Part shown: positions 33,176 through 46,208 of the stretch, piece after piece
How the letters are laid out: each line of letters begins with the position of its first letter
How positions within the stretch are numbered: position 1 is the stretch's first letter
Assembly: GCF_024323335.1 (NCBI RefSeq)
Contig: NC_066583.1
Coordinates: 410,824,031-410,888,030 of the forward strand
Direction of reading: 5' to 3'
From: Lathyrus oleraceus
Lineage: Eukaryota; Streptophyta; Magnoliopsida; Fabales; Fabaceae
Length of the DNA: 64,000 nt
The notes under the pieces: model-generated
What the model was told of the DNA's origin: nothing
The model's input: only the letters and a program-made list of their open reading frames with translations
Database searches by the model: none
Position numbers and translations under genes: made by a program

Positions 33176-35305
33176 TTCGAGCGATGGACAATAACAGGAA
33201 CATCTCCAACAACCCAATTGTTGCAAGCCTTTCCATGCGTCACATAATTGGCGCAATCTTCATCTTCGTCACCCTCGATTACAATAGCTGAGTGTTGTTC
33301 ATTACCATGGATGAAACCTCTGCTAGGGAAAATCAGTTGCATATCTTCAACTTTGACATTGAACATCCCTCGCTGAAATCCCAATCCTGCTATGTTCTTG
33401 TTCTCGGCGACCTCTACCATACGGCCCTACTGATCAGTACTGCCATCTTCAATAATTTTCTGCGCATCTTTGAAAGAGGACATGGGTGCCCCAGTTTTCT
33501 TCACTTCAACAATAGATAGAGCTTGGAACGGTGTTCCAACCTCCTCCTCAACCTCCACATACGTAAAGGACGACAGATGGCTGAGCAAGAGCATTTTTTC
33601 TCCACCCAAAGTGACAAGCTTGCCATTCTTCACAAATTTCAATTTCTGGTGTAAAGTGGATGCTACAGCTCCAGCCTCATGGATCCATGGCCTTTCGGAG
33701 AAGCAGCTATAGGCCGAGTGGATATCCATTACTTGAAAACCACTCTGAAAGGCCATCCACTCGGAAGGTACACTTCTCCTATGACAGTCTTGCGAGAACC
33801 ATCAAAAGCTTTGACGATTACACCACTATAACTCATCGGGGCGCCTTGATAGGATAATCTGGACAGAGTTGACTTGGGGAGTACATTCAAAGAAGAACCG
33901 GTATTAACTAACACATTGGACAATGCATCCTCCTTATAGTTCATCGATATATGCAGTGCCAGATTTTGATTTCTGGCTTCCTCAGGAAGTTCTTCATCAC
34001 AAAAGCTCAAGTTTTTGCAGGAAGTGATGTTAGCCACAATGTGGTCAAATTGATCCACAGTTACATCGTGTTCCACATAGGCTTGCCCTAACACTAATTG
34101 CAATGCTTCTCTGTGCACTTCCGAATTCATGAGCAGAGACAACACTGAAATTTTCGAAGGAGTTTGGAGCAGCTGCCCCACCATATTAAATTCTCTTTTC
34201 TTAATTAATCTTAGTACCTCGTCATCATCATCAGGCTTCAATCTGCTGGATTCATCAGACTGACACATTGGAGCACTAACTGGATTTACTACGGGTACAT
34301 CAAGCTTCTTACCAACAGGCACATCTTCTACATTCTTCGGGAAAACGTGACCAAATACACGACCATTACGGGTCACCTTCGCAATATCGACAATGTTCAC
34401 AACAGAATTGGTCGTAGGCAGCAGAACTTCTTGACTATTCTCTACCATGGTAGCATTATACTGGTAAGGAACAGCTCTATCGGATGCATATGGGACGGGT
34501 CCCACTAATCGTATCACTAACAGTGATACCGATCTGTTGACATTGTTGCTCCTGCTACTATCAAATTGAATTACTACCCGCTCAGGGGTCTTGAACACCA
34601 GAACAATAACATTCACATCATCTATATCCCTCGACTGTTTAATCTGGATTACATTCTCATCCATCAACTTCTGGATATCTCTCTTGACGATCAAACACCC
34701 ACAGGGGTTTACACTGCAAATTTCACAACCATCATGGTCATGCTCGTAATCATTGATGGTACATAGGGTCATATGCATCTCCACCAGGACCTATGGATAC
34801 GTCGCACATCGAATACTCTGAAATTTCCTGGACAACCATCTACCATATTGACAGAGGAATTACCATGAGCGGGCGATGGGTTGGCTTTCACATTTGGCGA
34901 ACGGTCCTCAAAGGACACCATCCCACTTTTTACAAGCTTCTAGACCTCATACTTCAACGGGTAACAGTTTTTGATATCATGGTCGGGAGCTCCTTGATGA
35001 AAGGCACAACGAAGTTCGGGCTTATACCACCATGGAAGTGGTTCTGGGATTTGCGGCGGATTTCTTGGTTGAAGTAGGTTCTTGAGAACCAAAGACGGGT
35101 AGAGTTCGGCGTATGACATAGGAATAGGGTCAAAAGAGACCTTCTTGCTCTCGAAATTTTGTCGTTGTTGATTATTGTTGTTAATAATGTAGTTGTTTGT
35201 TTTTTATTGTGGTTGTTATTGACGTTGTTGTTGAACTGGTACTGATTGATTGTTTAAAAATACTGAAATAACTAACGAGACTTGGGGATGATGCTGACGC
35301 GGTAG
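33172..35305 (-). pseudogene. OGR-m gag C-terminus and protease (broken)
   Basis: This is the continuation of the OGR-m gag after the OGR-p insertion. From 35305 down it holds a Gln/Asn-rich stretch in a broken frame and a zinc knuckle CAFHQGAPDHDIKNC (about 34990-35035, Cys-x2-His-x5-His-x4-Cys). From 34784 it reads a long open stretch (CEICSVNPCGC, then SKISVLSLLMNSEVHREALQ). The protease active site reads LVNTGSSLNVLPKSTLSRL: Asp is replaced by Asn (33905-33897). A frameshift near 33730 precedes VMDIHSAYSCFSERPWIHEA. The final segment 33420-33172 ends at the splice donor. Inactive because of the lost Asp and the breaks. Confidence 0.85.
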
Positions 35306-38300
35306 TGTAAGACCCTAATTTTGACCCTAAGATCCCTCATGGCATCATATCATTGCTCATTGCATTTGCCTCAAGGATCATAGCATCTTGGCTCCTTACC
35401 CTTGGGTTGGGATTTGTGTGAGTTGGTTTGAGACCACCAAGCATGCTTGAATTGTATATTATTGCTTTTTCTATTTGTTTTACTAACCAAAAGCACAAAA
35501 ATATGTCACTAACTTTGTTTGTTTTGAAGCTCAAGCAGTCATGTGATCCAAGGCTCTTAGGATGGATCCTATACCCATTGAAGTGGCTAGATGAAGATGA
35601 AAGCAAGCATGACAATGGTTACCAAATCTCTCAATCATCATATATGCCTCTCAAATATCTCAATTTGTCAATTTGATCAAGATAAACCAAAGGGCTTGAG
35701 GATTGTTTCCCAAGGAAACCCTAATTCAACCTTGCATTGACTGTGCCTTGCTCATGAAGCAACCTCAACCTATGATCAAATACAATCAAGGGAAGTTATT
35801 TAATTCATCATTTTATGCATCTATGAGATTATGTGAGTGTCCTTAATCATTAATTCGTGAAGATTTGAAGTTTGGCTTTGAGAAGTTGATCAGTCAATTC
35901 ATTTGACTATTTTGAAATCCACTGAGACCTAACTTTTGATGTGTTAGTCAAATGAAGGTGACCCCAAGATAATTAATGTTCTTAAGAACCATATGAACAA
36001 CTTTCATGTTCATAAAAATTTCATTTGAAACATGGAAGGTCATCATTCATTTAAAAACATTATAGGTCATTTTGACTGAAACCCTAATTTTGGGTCAACT
36101 TCCCAAGGACCTAACTCCTTCATTCTTTATGATTTTGAGGTAAGACCAAGTGAATTGGAAATTTTAAAATGTCTAATTCAATTGTTATGTTGTACAAAAT
36201 TTCATAATCCTAAAATAAATACATGTGATAACACAAAACATTATAGGTCACTTTGGACCAAAGTCAATGAAATGTGAAAAAGTCCAACTTCAACTGCCCA
36301 TAACTTTCTCATAAAAAATCCAAATGATGCAACATTTTAGTCCAAATTGATTGTCCTGAAAAGATATACAACTTTGATATTGGAGGTTTTGTCATTTGAG
36401 GCTTGTATCATTGAAACAGAAGGGCTTGAAGTTGGTCCATTTTTGCAAAATTTCCATATAGATGTTTTGTACTTTGAACTTCATGGCCAGTTTTCAATAT
36501 TTTCCCAACTCCAAATGGATTTTTCTTCAACATAACATTTGTTCCTTATGTCAATACCTTTCCAACCATTATCCACATGCTTATGTTTCAATTTTGCAAA
36601 TGGCATTTTCGAAGAGGTGAAGTTTTGGGTTCAATTATGCATAACATGTTAAAATTCCATGCACAAGCCAATGCATTGCCATCTGCACATCCAAATCCAT
36701 TTGTTTGATCATTAGCACTCAAATGCAATTGAGTTTGGGCCTCACATGCGCCTGTACAGGCCCATGCATGGAGGATCCAAGTTCATGCACACACGAGTTT
36801 CCCACACATTGCATCAGCCTTGGCTATAAATAGACATGCTTGCTTCATTTGAAAACTAATCTAGAGGCGCCTGAAGCTCTGCACAACTGATTCCCCAACC
36901 CTCCATTAAAGGAATTCTGAATTTTTTCTCCATTTTTTGAGCTCAAATTTCAACTTCATTGGTTGATCTTTGGCTTCCAAATTCCTTAGCCTTGCTTCCT
37001 TGTTACTTTAAGATCAAGCTGCCTAGAAGATTTGGATTGGATCAAGCTCATAAAAACTGCACTTCAAAGGTTTTCACTCCAACTATTTTCCTTCGAATCT
37101 CTTTGGATATTGAACATTATTTGTATTGGTTGGCATCTCTGAAGTCCTCATGTGAGAGGCAATTGGTTTGTGGTTTTAATTTTGTGAATTGAACAAGTTC
37201 AGATTGAACACCTCATTTTTCCATCTCAGATTTCTTCCTCTATAGGGATCTTGAGTGGAAATTAAGGTTACAGGGGTGATGTACATCACCTCAGCTTTCG
37301 AATGCTATATAGATCGCGCGTTTTAGTTGAGGTTCGAAAACCTGCAACAGGTGGCCGGAACTGGCCTTCTCACCGGAGAAGTCGGTGGTTTCCACGACTG
37401 TCCCCACGCGTTTGAATCTTGGCCTTTGGATCAAGCTTCCTAGATCTAATCTTGACCATTGCGTGTTATGACTTTTTTTAATTCAGCACGTGACGCATTG
37501 ACTAGTTACTATGGTACGCGTGCGCTTCTAATCCATTGGATGTTGCCACGTCAATTAATGTAGTCATCCAACGTTCCAGATTTTTCTCTTTTATTAATTT
37601 CTGTTTTATTTTCTTTTATTCCATTTTATTTCAAAAATTCATAACTTCTTTATTTGGAATCACAAAAATATGGGACCAATTGCAAAACAATTCTCTTAAA
37701 TTCTAGTTTCTAAAAATGATTTTTAATTATTTTTGTGATTCGATTTAATATTTTTTGTGAATTATTTATTTGCTTGTTATTTTTAATGCATTTAAAATAC
37801 TTTTTGATATTCAAAAATGCCAAAAATATTTTCTTAACATCCTTGGATAATGATGAATCTATGAAAAATATTCTCATCAATTTCTTAATTGATTTGAGAT
37901 TTATTTGAGATTTTATTCCAATTATGTTATTTTTCTTCATTTTTAATTGTTTAAAATTAGTTTCTGTTTTCCAAAAATGATGAAATTTTTTGTCAAACCT
38001 TGTTTGACCATGTTAGACTTATGATGATCCAATTGGACTTTTCCAAGTTGATTTGAATTGGATTTGAAGTTTGACCTTTATTTGTATATTTTATTTCAAG
38101 TATTATTTTAATTCCAAAAAATACCAAAAATATTTTTGTTATTTCTTGACTTCTAAGCTTTATCTCACTTCTATTTACCATTGATTGATGTTGATTCCAT
38201 TCATGATTGATCAATGTGTTTTGGTTATGTCTTTTGAATTTCAATTATGTACATTCCATTTCCATCTTCTTCTTCTTCTTCTTTTTCTTTTTGACCAATG

Positions 38301-40208
38301 AGTTAATGATTAGTGGTTAGCCTGGACATATGAGAGGCTTAACCTTCTTTGATCCAAATCAAATTCATCTTGATCAAAGATCAAGTGAATCGCTTTACAT
38401 TAAAGATATGTTGCTTCTTGGTCAAGCAAAAAACCTTAATCCATACAAGGTCATTCTTCTTTTCTTTTGGCATGGCAAGTTGTAGGAGCTTGGATTACTA
38501 GTCATGATCTCTAACTTGTGTTTATTTGCCTATAGTTTTATTGACCGGCCTCAAATAGGTGCGACTACTACATTAGTCCACTTACGATTGCTTAACATTT
38601 CACTAAATTGTGTTATGGCACACTAACACTAACTACTAATCACTAACTTTTAATTCAAGCATTTAATTCTTGCAATTTACTTTAATGCAATTTAAATTCT
38701 TGCTTATTTATTCATTTGTATTTGCCCTTTGCTCACTTGAGCTCATGTTTATGTTTATGCAATTTGCCTATTGCTCACTTGAGCACATTATTGTATATAC
38801 TATTGCCTTGTGCTTGTTTTATTTTTTGTTTGTGTGAACCCAATGTAAAATGGAGAAAGGAGTTAGATTTAGGACCTTACCTATGCTAAATGGAGTTTCA
38901 AGAGCAACTAGGCTTCATGCCTTTAGAATGTTAAATATGTTGAAGAGCAACTAGGCCTCATGCCTTTAGAGTGCTTAATCATAAAGATGACATTGAAAGG
39001 ACTCCTAATTCTAAACTCACTTTTGTCCATTATTTTTATTGCATTGTGGAACCTTTTTATTTATGTGTTCTTGTGATATGGATACCAAACTTGAGCTATT
39101 TAGAACGACCGTTGTCATGAGCATTCAAGACAAGAGAGACAAATCCAAATTGGAGGATCCTAGGAGCTTAATTGAATATTTGCTTGATTGCTTGAGTTAA
39201 TTGCTTATTGCTTGCTAAGTCCAAAGGAAAGGATCAACTTGGATCATCTTTATGATCTCAAGAAGGGAACTGCAAGTGGTTTTATTTCTCTTCCCTCATC
39301 TTTGCATGTTTAGGACCTAGCCCTTCAATTCTTCTCTCCACTCTAACCCAAGCCAAACCTTTTTGTGCAAACATTAACATTGTTTTCAAAATTAGAAACC
39401 TAGGCGCTATGCCTTTGATTTTTTTCAAAACTCTTTTCATAACACTTATTTTGAATTGAATCTTAAGTCAACTTTGACTTTATTTTGTGAATACTTTTCA
39501 TTTGTAAATACAACTCATTCAAACTGTTTTTGTGTTTCCAATGGCCACGTTTGCCAAAGCTTTTCATAAACATTGGCTATTAGGTTTGAGTTATCCTAGT
39601 GGTTGATATAAACCTCACCTGTATCCTTAGTGATTGGACTATAAGCCTTCCATACTTAGTATAGGGTGGATCCCTCAGTAGTATGTTGAAGCTCTCCTCA
39701 CATGGTGGATTTGTGGTTTTAGGTTGAGTTTTCTCCCTTTGATAACAAAAGACCTTAAGGATTTTGACCAATCAATTCACCAATTCATTTTGAGATTTTT
39801 ACCCTGAACTACGAGGTTTTGATCCTACCTTTTTAAGATGGTACGTAGGCAATGGGTTTATCCCTTCAAACACAAAATTATAAATAATTTGTATATTCTT
39901 TTCTCATCTCCCCAATCATGTTTGCACAAATATTTTCACAAATACCAACCTACCATACAACATTTGTAAAAAGGGCTCCCTTTGAGTACTAAGGATGTTT
40001 TTGGTGCTTAAAACCTTCCCATTGCATAACCAACCCCCTTACCCAGATCTCTGACATTTTTATTAGTTTTTGATTTGATAAAACTTCTCCGTTTTTGTTC
40101 TCTTTCTAACCTTTCCTTTGGATAAATAGAAGTGTGGTGGCGACTTGAATTGTATGATTTACTTTTGATTTAGTCAATAAATCTAAAGGTAACGAATACC
40201 CCGCTACA
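35306..40208 (+). mobile_element. OGR-p 5' LTR (4.9 kb)
   Basis: Starts TGTAAGACCCTAATTTTGAC, ends CCCCGCTACA. TATA box TATAAATAG at 36825-36833, conserved in the 3' copy at 54884-54892. It carries 297 bp (between TTTCCC at 36501 and 36798) that the 3' LTR lacks. A CTT microsatellite lies near 38265. No genes; short ORFs are not supported. Confidence 0.93.
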
Positions 40209-40214
40209 AAAAAG

Positions 40215-40232
40215 TGGCGACTCCGCTGGGGA
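40215..40232 (+). other. OGR-p primer binding site (tRNA-Arg type)
   Basis: TGGCGACTCCGCTGGGGA, 6 nt after the LTR end. One mismatch to the complement of the plant tRNA-Arg(ACG) 3' end. Confidence 0.9.
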
Positions 40233-41134
40233 TATTCTTCCTAGTGGGTTTTGCCTACTTTTTACCTTTGTTGTATTGTATGTTTATATTATTTTGTGAC
40301 ATTTTTTTTTTTGCACATTTGGGATGACTGTATTGTTTGTAATGTATGAATTACTTGATATATCAATTGCTTGTGTGCTTGGTGGTGTCTTGTGAGATGA
40401 GTTCTATACCCGAACTCGAGTGAACTTATGATAGAAGAATGGCATAGTCTTGTTGACTTGTATGGAGTTATTCCTTAGCAAGTTGACTTGCAAGCCCATT
40501 CACTTGGTGGAGGTTATGTTGGGATCAATATTTTCACACGAGTAGTCGTGGTTAGGCATTACTCTTTCCAATATATGCCTTAGAAGCCAAGGACCTTAGA
40601 TTACCTAGCCCATCTTGGCCTATTTTAGGATGTAGTGCGAAGGTCATTCAAGTGTAAGATTTGATACGATTGTTACACGATACTACACTCATAAGAGTCT
40701 CTCTTGAGAATATTTTTGGAATACGAGTAGTCGTTTATCCGATAATATCCGAAAGATGAGATGATGATTATGGGTACCTCTTTTAGAACATGATTGTCAG
40801 GTTTAACCATAGTATACTCCCTTTGGGTGGTTCTTAACCGAGACTCCATGCTCGTGACTTGCAACAAACCCTTGATTCGCGGTTGATCCGTTCTCGTATA
40901 TCCTTAATATCAATGGAACTTGGGTGTTGATAAGGTATAAACCATAATCCACCAAAATGGATGATTGATATTAAGGATGACTTGATTCATCCTGTGACCT
41001 TTGTGTGGTATGTTTTGCTTGATCCTTGAGTGTGATTGTTGCATCCATGCATTCATGCATTCATACACATCCATATCATCAACAATGAGAAAATTTTCAA
41101 GGAACTTAAGAGGTCTATATTCAAATTTTCAGAC
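40233..41134 (+). other. OGR-p leader between primer site and ORF1
   Basis: 900 bp, noncoding as far as I can see. It is homologous to the OGR-m leader at 62823-63671, including GGATTGATA/TTGATAAGGT-like stretches near 40920-40960, so leader sequence is conserved between the two elements. Confidence 0.65.
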
Positions 41135-42567
41135 ATGGATAAGAAAAGAAGGAATACGAAGAAGTACAGTTTCAGACAACCAGACTTGAAAGAGTTAAGG
41201 AGTTTGACATCCTATGTATTAGATCCCTTGGAGTTCAAAGCTCGCCATTGGAAGCTTTTGTCTATTCTTGCTACTCAGGTGGATGAAGGTCTGATGAGTG
41301 TGTTGGTGAAGTTCTATGATCCCTTGTACCGTTGCTTCACATTTCCAGATTTCCAGCTTTTGCCTACCTTGTGGGAATACCTATCTTAGATCAGTTGTCG
41401 TTTAGTGGCTTGGTGAGAGTTCCTTCTTCCCAAGAGATTGTTGTTCTGTTGCATATAGATGAATCTGTTATTGGTGCTTATATGACTACCAAAGGTGGAA
41501 TTCAAGGTCTCCCATCTGATTTCCTCATTGCTCAAGCTACTTTGTTTAGGAAGGCCATGAGTGAGGACGCCTTTGAGGCCATATTTGTACTTCTCATCTA
41601 TGGGCTAGTGTTATTCCCCAACATCGACAATTTTGTGGATGTGAATGCTATTAGGATTTTCTCTACTCTTAATCCCGTTCCGACTCTGTTGGGTGACACT
41701 TATTTCTCTTTACATATGAGGAACGCAAAGGGTGATGGTACCATTATATGCTGTTTGCCTCTATTGTACAAGTGGTTTATTTCACACTTGCTACAGACGC
41801 TTTCCTTCAAGGAGAACAACGGATGTCTACGGTGGTCCACGAGACTTATGTCTCTCACTAATGATGATATCTTTTGGTATAACAGTGTATATGATGGTGT
41901 GCAGATTATTGACTCTTGTGGTGAATTCTCCAATGTGCCTCTTCTTGGTACATGTGGTGGGATTAACTACGACCCTGTTTTGGCACGTCGTCAGCTTGGG
42001 TTCCCCTTAAAGGATAAAACTAATAACATTCTGTTAGAAGGTGTGTTCTTTCAAGAGGGTAAAGATCCCCAAAACTTGAAGGGCAGGATGGTCCGCGCTT
42101 GGCGCAAGATTCATAGGAAGGGAAGGAAAGAGATGGGTCCGAAGAATTGTATTGCTTTGGAACCCTATACCTCGTGGGTTAGGAAAAGAGCTTCTGAGTA
42201 CCGCATGCCCTATGACTACCCGAGACCTACACCTATGGTTATGGTTGGGCCTTCAACCCTCCCTAACCAATGAGTAGAGGAGTTAAGAGATGAAGACCGT
42301 TCGCGTGCTTGGGTCCGTGAGCGAGATGAGCTACTTCAGCAACTCAGAGATAAGTATGCTTTGATAGAATTTTTGGAGCAACAGGTTATCGACGAGCCTG
42401 ATGATGTGGTTACTTCTCTTCTTCCTCAGTCATCCAGGTTTTGGAAGAGGAAGTATGACCGACTCGCCAAGGAGAAGGCAGATATGGAGGCAGCCTATGA
42501 GAGAGAGGTGAAGAGGCTTCATGTAGCTTATCTTTCGGTCTCGAGAGCTTTGGACGATTGCTTCTAG
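41135..42567 (+). pseudogene. OGR-p ORF1 (Ogre-specific protein, broken)
   Basis: Ogre elements are known for an extra ORF before gag, of unknown function. Start ATG at 41135 gives MDKKRRNTKKYSFRQPDLKE, matching the OGR-m protein start. Conserved blocks: LDPLEFKARHWKLL, LVKFYDPLYRCFTFPD, then GIPILDQLSFSG, AFEAIFVLLIYGLVLFPNID, HMRNAKGDGTIICCLP, NGCLRWSTRLM, ARRQLGFPLKDK and GPKNCIALEPYTSWVRKRA. The block around LLPTL...GIP is reminiscent of plant mobile domain (PMD) proteins; this is inference only. The C-terminal part (RERDELLQQLRDKYALIEFL, EKADMEAAYEREVKRLHVAY) looks like a coiled coil. Breaks: a 19-nt deletion near 41370 shifts the frame, and an in-frame TGA lies at 42271-42273. Otherwise one frame to the stop at 42567. 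Confidence 0.85.
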
Positions 42568-42839
42568 GGTTCCATAGAATGTTCATTTTCCTTCTCTCTT
42601 GTATTGTATTTGGTTACCAAGACTGTACTTCTTTGGTCTAAAAAATTTTCTAGATATTATTGATATGATTTTTCCATTATATGTCTAAAAGATTAATATT
42701 TCCTAAATATTTGCAAATAGATCTCTAAAAATTCCGTAAACAAAAATAAAGCATATGCACAAGCATTGCATGCATCATATACATAAGCAGGTTTTGTTCA
42801 GGGCTTCTTGATCAGTGGTCTAACTCTGTGTTCTTCATT

Positions 42840-44471
42840 TATTTTGAACACAAGTTGGCGCACCGTTACTACACCAGAGCCAACTCTTCAAAGCTAATGG
42901 ATCACCTCGAGCAAGTAAATAGAGAACTCAAGGAGGAAGTGGCATGATTGACTGCCCTGATGGAGTCATTCTTGGACGCCCAAATCCAGTCTTCTCCAAC
43001 GCCTTCAACTCCTCCCCAGAGGAAGGTCATTTCAGAGGTTACTTCCTCTACCTTGCCTACTGCCGGTGCTCACTTTGCTCCGTCTTCTATGCCATCCGGG
43101 TTTCCCTAAGGGATACTCGCTAATTTTGTTCTAGAGGGTCTCGCCCCTACTTTTGCTTCCCTGTCGGCATCTAGCCCGGTCCTTGCTGTGCCACCTCCAG
43201 TTGTGCATACTTTGCCGAGAGTTTATGACACCATTTATTACTCTGAGCCGTCTGAGGGCCCAGATGTCTACGAGAAAATGGACGCTATGAATGATCAATT
43301 CCTTGAGCTGCGCAAGGAACTTAAAAATCTAAGAGGAAAGGACCTTTTCGACAAATCTGCCGCGGAGTTGTACCTCGTGCCAAATGTCAAGATTCCTATC
43401 AAGTTCAAAGTGCCTGACTTTGAAAAATATAAAGGAAACACTTTCCCGCTCATCCATCTTGTGATGTACGCACGCAAAATGTCGACTCAAACTGACAACG
43501 ATTAACTCCTGATCCACTAGTTCCAGGATAGCCTGTCCGGTGCCGCATTGAGATGGTATATGGGCTTGGATAGTGTGAATATTCGCTCCTTCAACGACCT
43601 TGGCGAAGCTTTCGTCAAGCAGTACAAGTACAATGTTGATATGGCTCCCGATAGGGATCAACTGAGGGTTATGACCCAGAAGGAGAAAGAAACATTCAAG
43701 GAGTAAGCCCATAGGTGGCGTGAATTGGCTGCACAGATTGTGCCCCCGCTCGAGGAGAAAGAAATGACGAAGATCTTTCTCAAGACTTTAAGCTCTCTCT
43801 ACTATGAGCGGATGATTGCTAGCGCTCCCTCTGATTTCACCGAGATGGTGAACATGGGGATGCGACTAGAGGAGGGAGTCAGGGAAGGATGCCTGACCAG
43901 AGAAGAAGGCTCTTCTGCCAAACGTTATAGGGAATTTGCCAAGAAGAAAGATGGAGAGACACATGTTGAGTCCTCCCATGTCAAACAAAGAAGACCCTTT
44001 ATGAAGAGGAAGATTATGCGCCCGACCAGTACCCAGCACCAGGTGGCTCATATAGCACCTTCCTTCTAGGAAAATCAACATTATCAGCATCAGAACCAGC
44101 AACAGCAACATCGACAATATCAACAGCAATAGCATCGTCCGCAACAGCAGGCCTACCAGCCTCGAAACAACAATCAAACCAGCACTAGCTATGATAGGAA
44201 GAGGGTCACTTTTGATCCTATTCCAATGACCTACGCTGAATTATATCCTTCACTGATTGAAAGGAAGCTGATTACTCCACGTGACCCACCTACTGTACCG
44301 ACTAACCCTCAGTGGTGGTATAAGCCCGACCTTCACTATGTTTATCATTCCGGTGCTCCCGGACATGATGTGGAGAAATGTTACCCTCTCAAGACCGAGG
44401 TTCAAGACCTTGCTAGAAGCGGTATTTTGTTTTTCGAGGACGTAAGTCCTAACATGAAGAAGAACCCATAG
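42840..44471 (+). pseudogene. OGR-p gag (multiple in-frame stops)
   Basis: The frame is continuous from at least 42840; the ATG of the OGR-m relative is not preserved. Order: KLAHRYYTRAN, a coiled-coil-like segment (EQVNRELKEEV), a Pro/Ser-rich linker, VYEKMDAMNDQFLELRKELK, VKIPIKFKVPDFEKYKGNTF, the capsid core ALRWYMGLDSVNIRSFND, EAFVKQYKYNVDMAPDRDQL, and EMTKIFLKTLSSLYYERMIA. A Gln-rich stretch leads to a zinc knuckle whose first Cys is Tyr (YVYHSGAPGHDVEKC). At least eight in-frame stops and no frameshift; several fit one transition from Gln or Arg codons (TGA at about 42945, TAA 43503, TAG 44130, TAG 44469). Confidence 0.88.
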
Positions 44472-46208
44472 CCCGAGCATGGGAAATCTGCTATAAATAT
44501 GGTTCAGGGTTGTCCAGGAAAGTACAAAGTTAGATATGTCATCCATATCAGACAATCATTGGTCGAGATGCATATACTGTTTTGTGGATACAGACACTAT
44601 GAGCATGGCCATGACAGCTGCTGTGTATGCACTGTCAATGAGAGGGGATGTCGCCAAGTAAGGAAAGACATCCAAGAAATGTTGGATCAGGGTGTGAACG
44701 AGATACTTCAGAATTGTGATGAGGATGAAGTTAATGTTATATCCCCTGTCTTCAGAATACGTGAGCCTGTTGTTGTCAAATATGATGGCAGCAAGCAAAA
44801 GGCCTCTCCTACTCTCGTTATTAACCCAGTTGCCCCTGTTCCATACTCTTCAGACAAGGTTGTTCCCTATCGATATAATGCAGTTGCATTAGAAGATGGG
44901 AAGGAGGTGACTCTACCCTCCACTTTTGTGACAAGTATTTCTGATGTCAGTGGATTGACCCGCAGTGGTCGTGTTTTTTCGGCGCCGCCGAAACCCCAGG
45001 TTGACACCAGAAGAACTGATGTTGTTGATAATGTCGTCCGTCCTGTAGGGATTTCTTCTACTTCTCCGAATTCGGAACTTGTTGTTAACAAACCTGCCGT
45101 TACTGTTAGAGCTCCTGTCTCTGTTGGCCAGAATGGGATGTTGGTAGAGGACTGTGATGAGATGTTGAGGCTCATCAAGAGGAGCGAGTATAATCTTGTA
45201 GATCAGCTGCTTCAAACTCCATCAAAGATATCTGTGTTGTCTTTGCTGATGAACTCTGAGCCACACCGCGAAGCTTTGCAGAGGGTATTGGACATGGCAT
45301 ACGTGGATCACGATATCACAATAGAACAGTTTGATAGCATTATTGTGAACATAACTGCTTGTAACAACCTGAGCTTTTGCGATACTGATCTTCCCGAGGA
45401 GGGAAAAGAACACAATTTGGCACTACACATTTTAATGAATTGCAAGGATGATGCCCTGCCTAATGTGCTGGTAGACACGGGATCATCGCTGAATGTGTTG
45501 CCAAAATCCACTCTGGCGAAACTTTCTTACCAGGGGCCTCCCATGAGACAAAGTGGAGTGGTAGTCAAGGCTTTTGATGGATCCAGAAAGACTGTGATTG
45601 GTGAGGTTGAGCTCCCAATCAAGATAGGACCTAGTGATTTCCAGATCACTTTCCAGGTCATGGATATCCACCCATCATATAGTTGTTTGTTAGGCGGACC
45701 ATGGATTCACGAGGCAGGCGCCGTGACATCCACCCTACACCAAAAGTTGAAGTTCGTAAAGAACAAGAAGTTGATGGTGGTAGGGGGAGAGAAGGCTCTC
45801 TTGGTAAGCCATTTGTCTTCCTTTTCTTACATTGATGCTGAGGACGAGGTTGGGACGTCGTTCCAAGCCTTGTCTATTGCTGAGCCTTCTAAGAAAGGAG
45901 CTTCTTCATTTGCGTCCTACAATGATGCGAAGTTGGCCATTGAGCATGGCGTAACTACTGGTTTAGGACAAATGATTAAGCTGGAAGACAATAAATCTCG
46001 GGCTGGCATAGGGTACTCTTCAGGCACTTTCAACAAGCATGGGCTATTTCAGAGTGGTGGTTTCATCCACACGGTCGAAGACCAAGAGGCTGCTGCTATA
46101 GTGGAGGATGGTGCAGAGGAAGATTCTGGCAACTTTGTCATCCCTGGAGGAGTCTGCAATAATTGGGTCGCTATTGATGTTCCAACAGTTGTCCATAAGT
46201 CCACGTAA
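44472..46208 (+). pseudogene. OGR-p protease region, with intact active site
   Basis: Continues the gag frame after the TAG at 44469-44471 and stays open for 569 codons from 44499. It begins with a Cys-containing block (SCCVCTVNERGCRQVRKDI), a linker, then SKISVLSLLMNSEPHREALQ. The retropepsin-like domain has an intact NVLVDTGSSLNVLPKS (Asp codon 45474-45476), VVKAFDGSRKTVIGEVELP, VMDIHPSYSCLLGGPWIHEA and STLHQKLKFV. The frame ends VPTVVHKST with a TAA at 46206-46208 that overlaps the predicted splice donor. Of the three Ogre/Tat copies here only this one keeps the protease Asp-Thr-Gly. Confidence 0.88.

Noticed and set aside
35301..35305. GGTAG as a clean target duplication of OGR-p
   Set aside because: The other flank reads TGTTG (three of five match) and the right junction is rearranged, so I do not claim a duplication.
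41135..42567. Host PMD-type gene
   Set aside because: Position between primer site and gag, with a homologue at the same place in OGR-m, makes it element ORF1, not a host gene.
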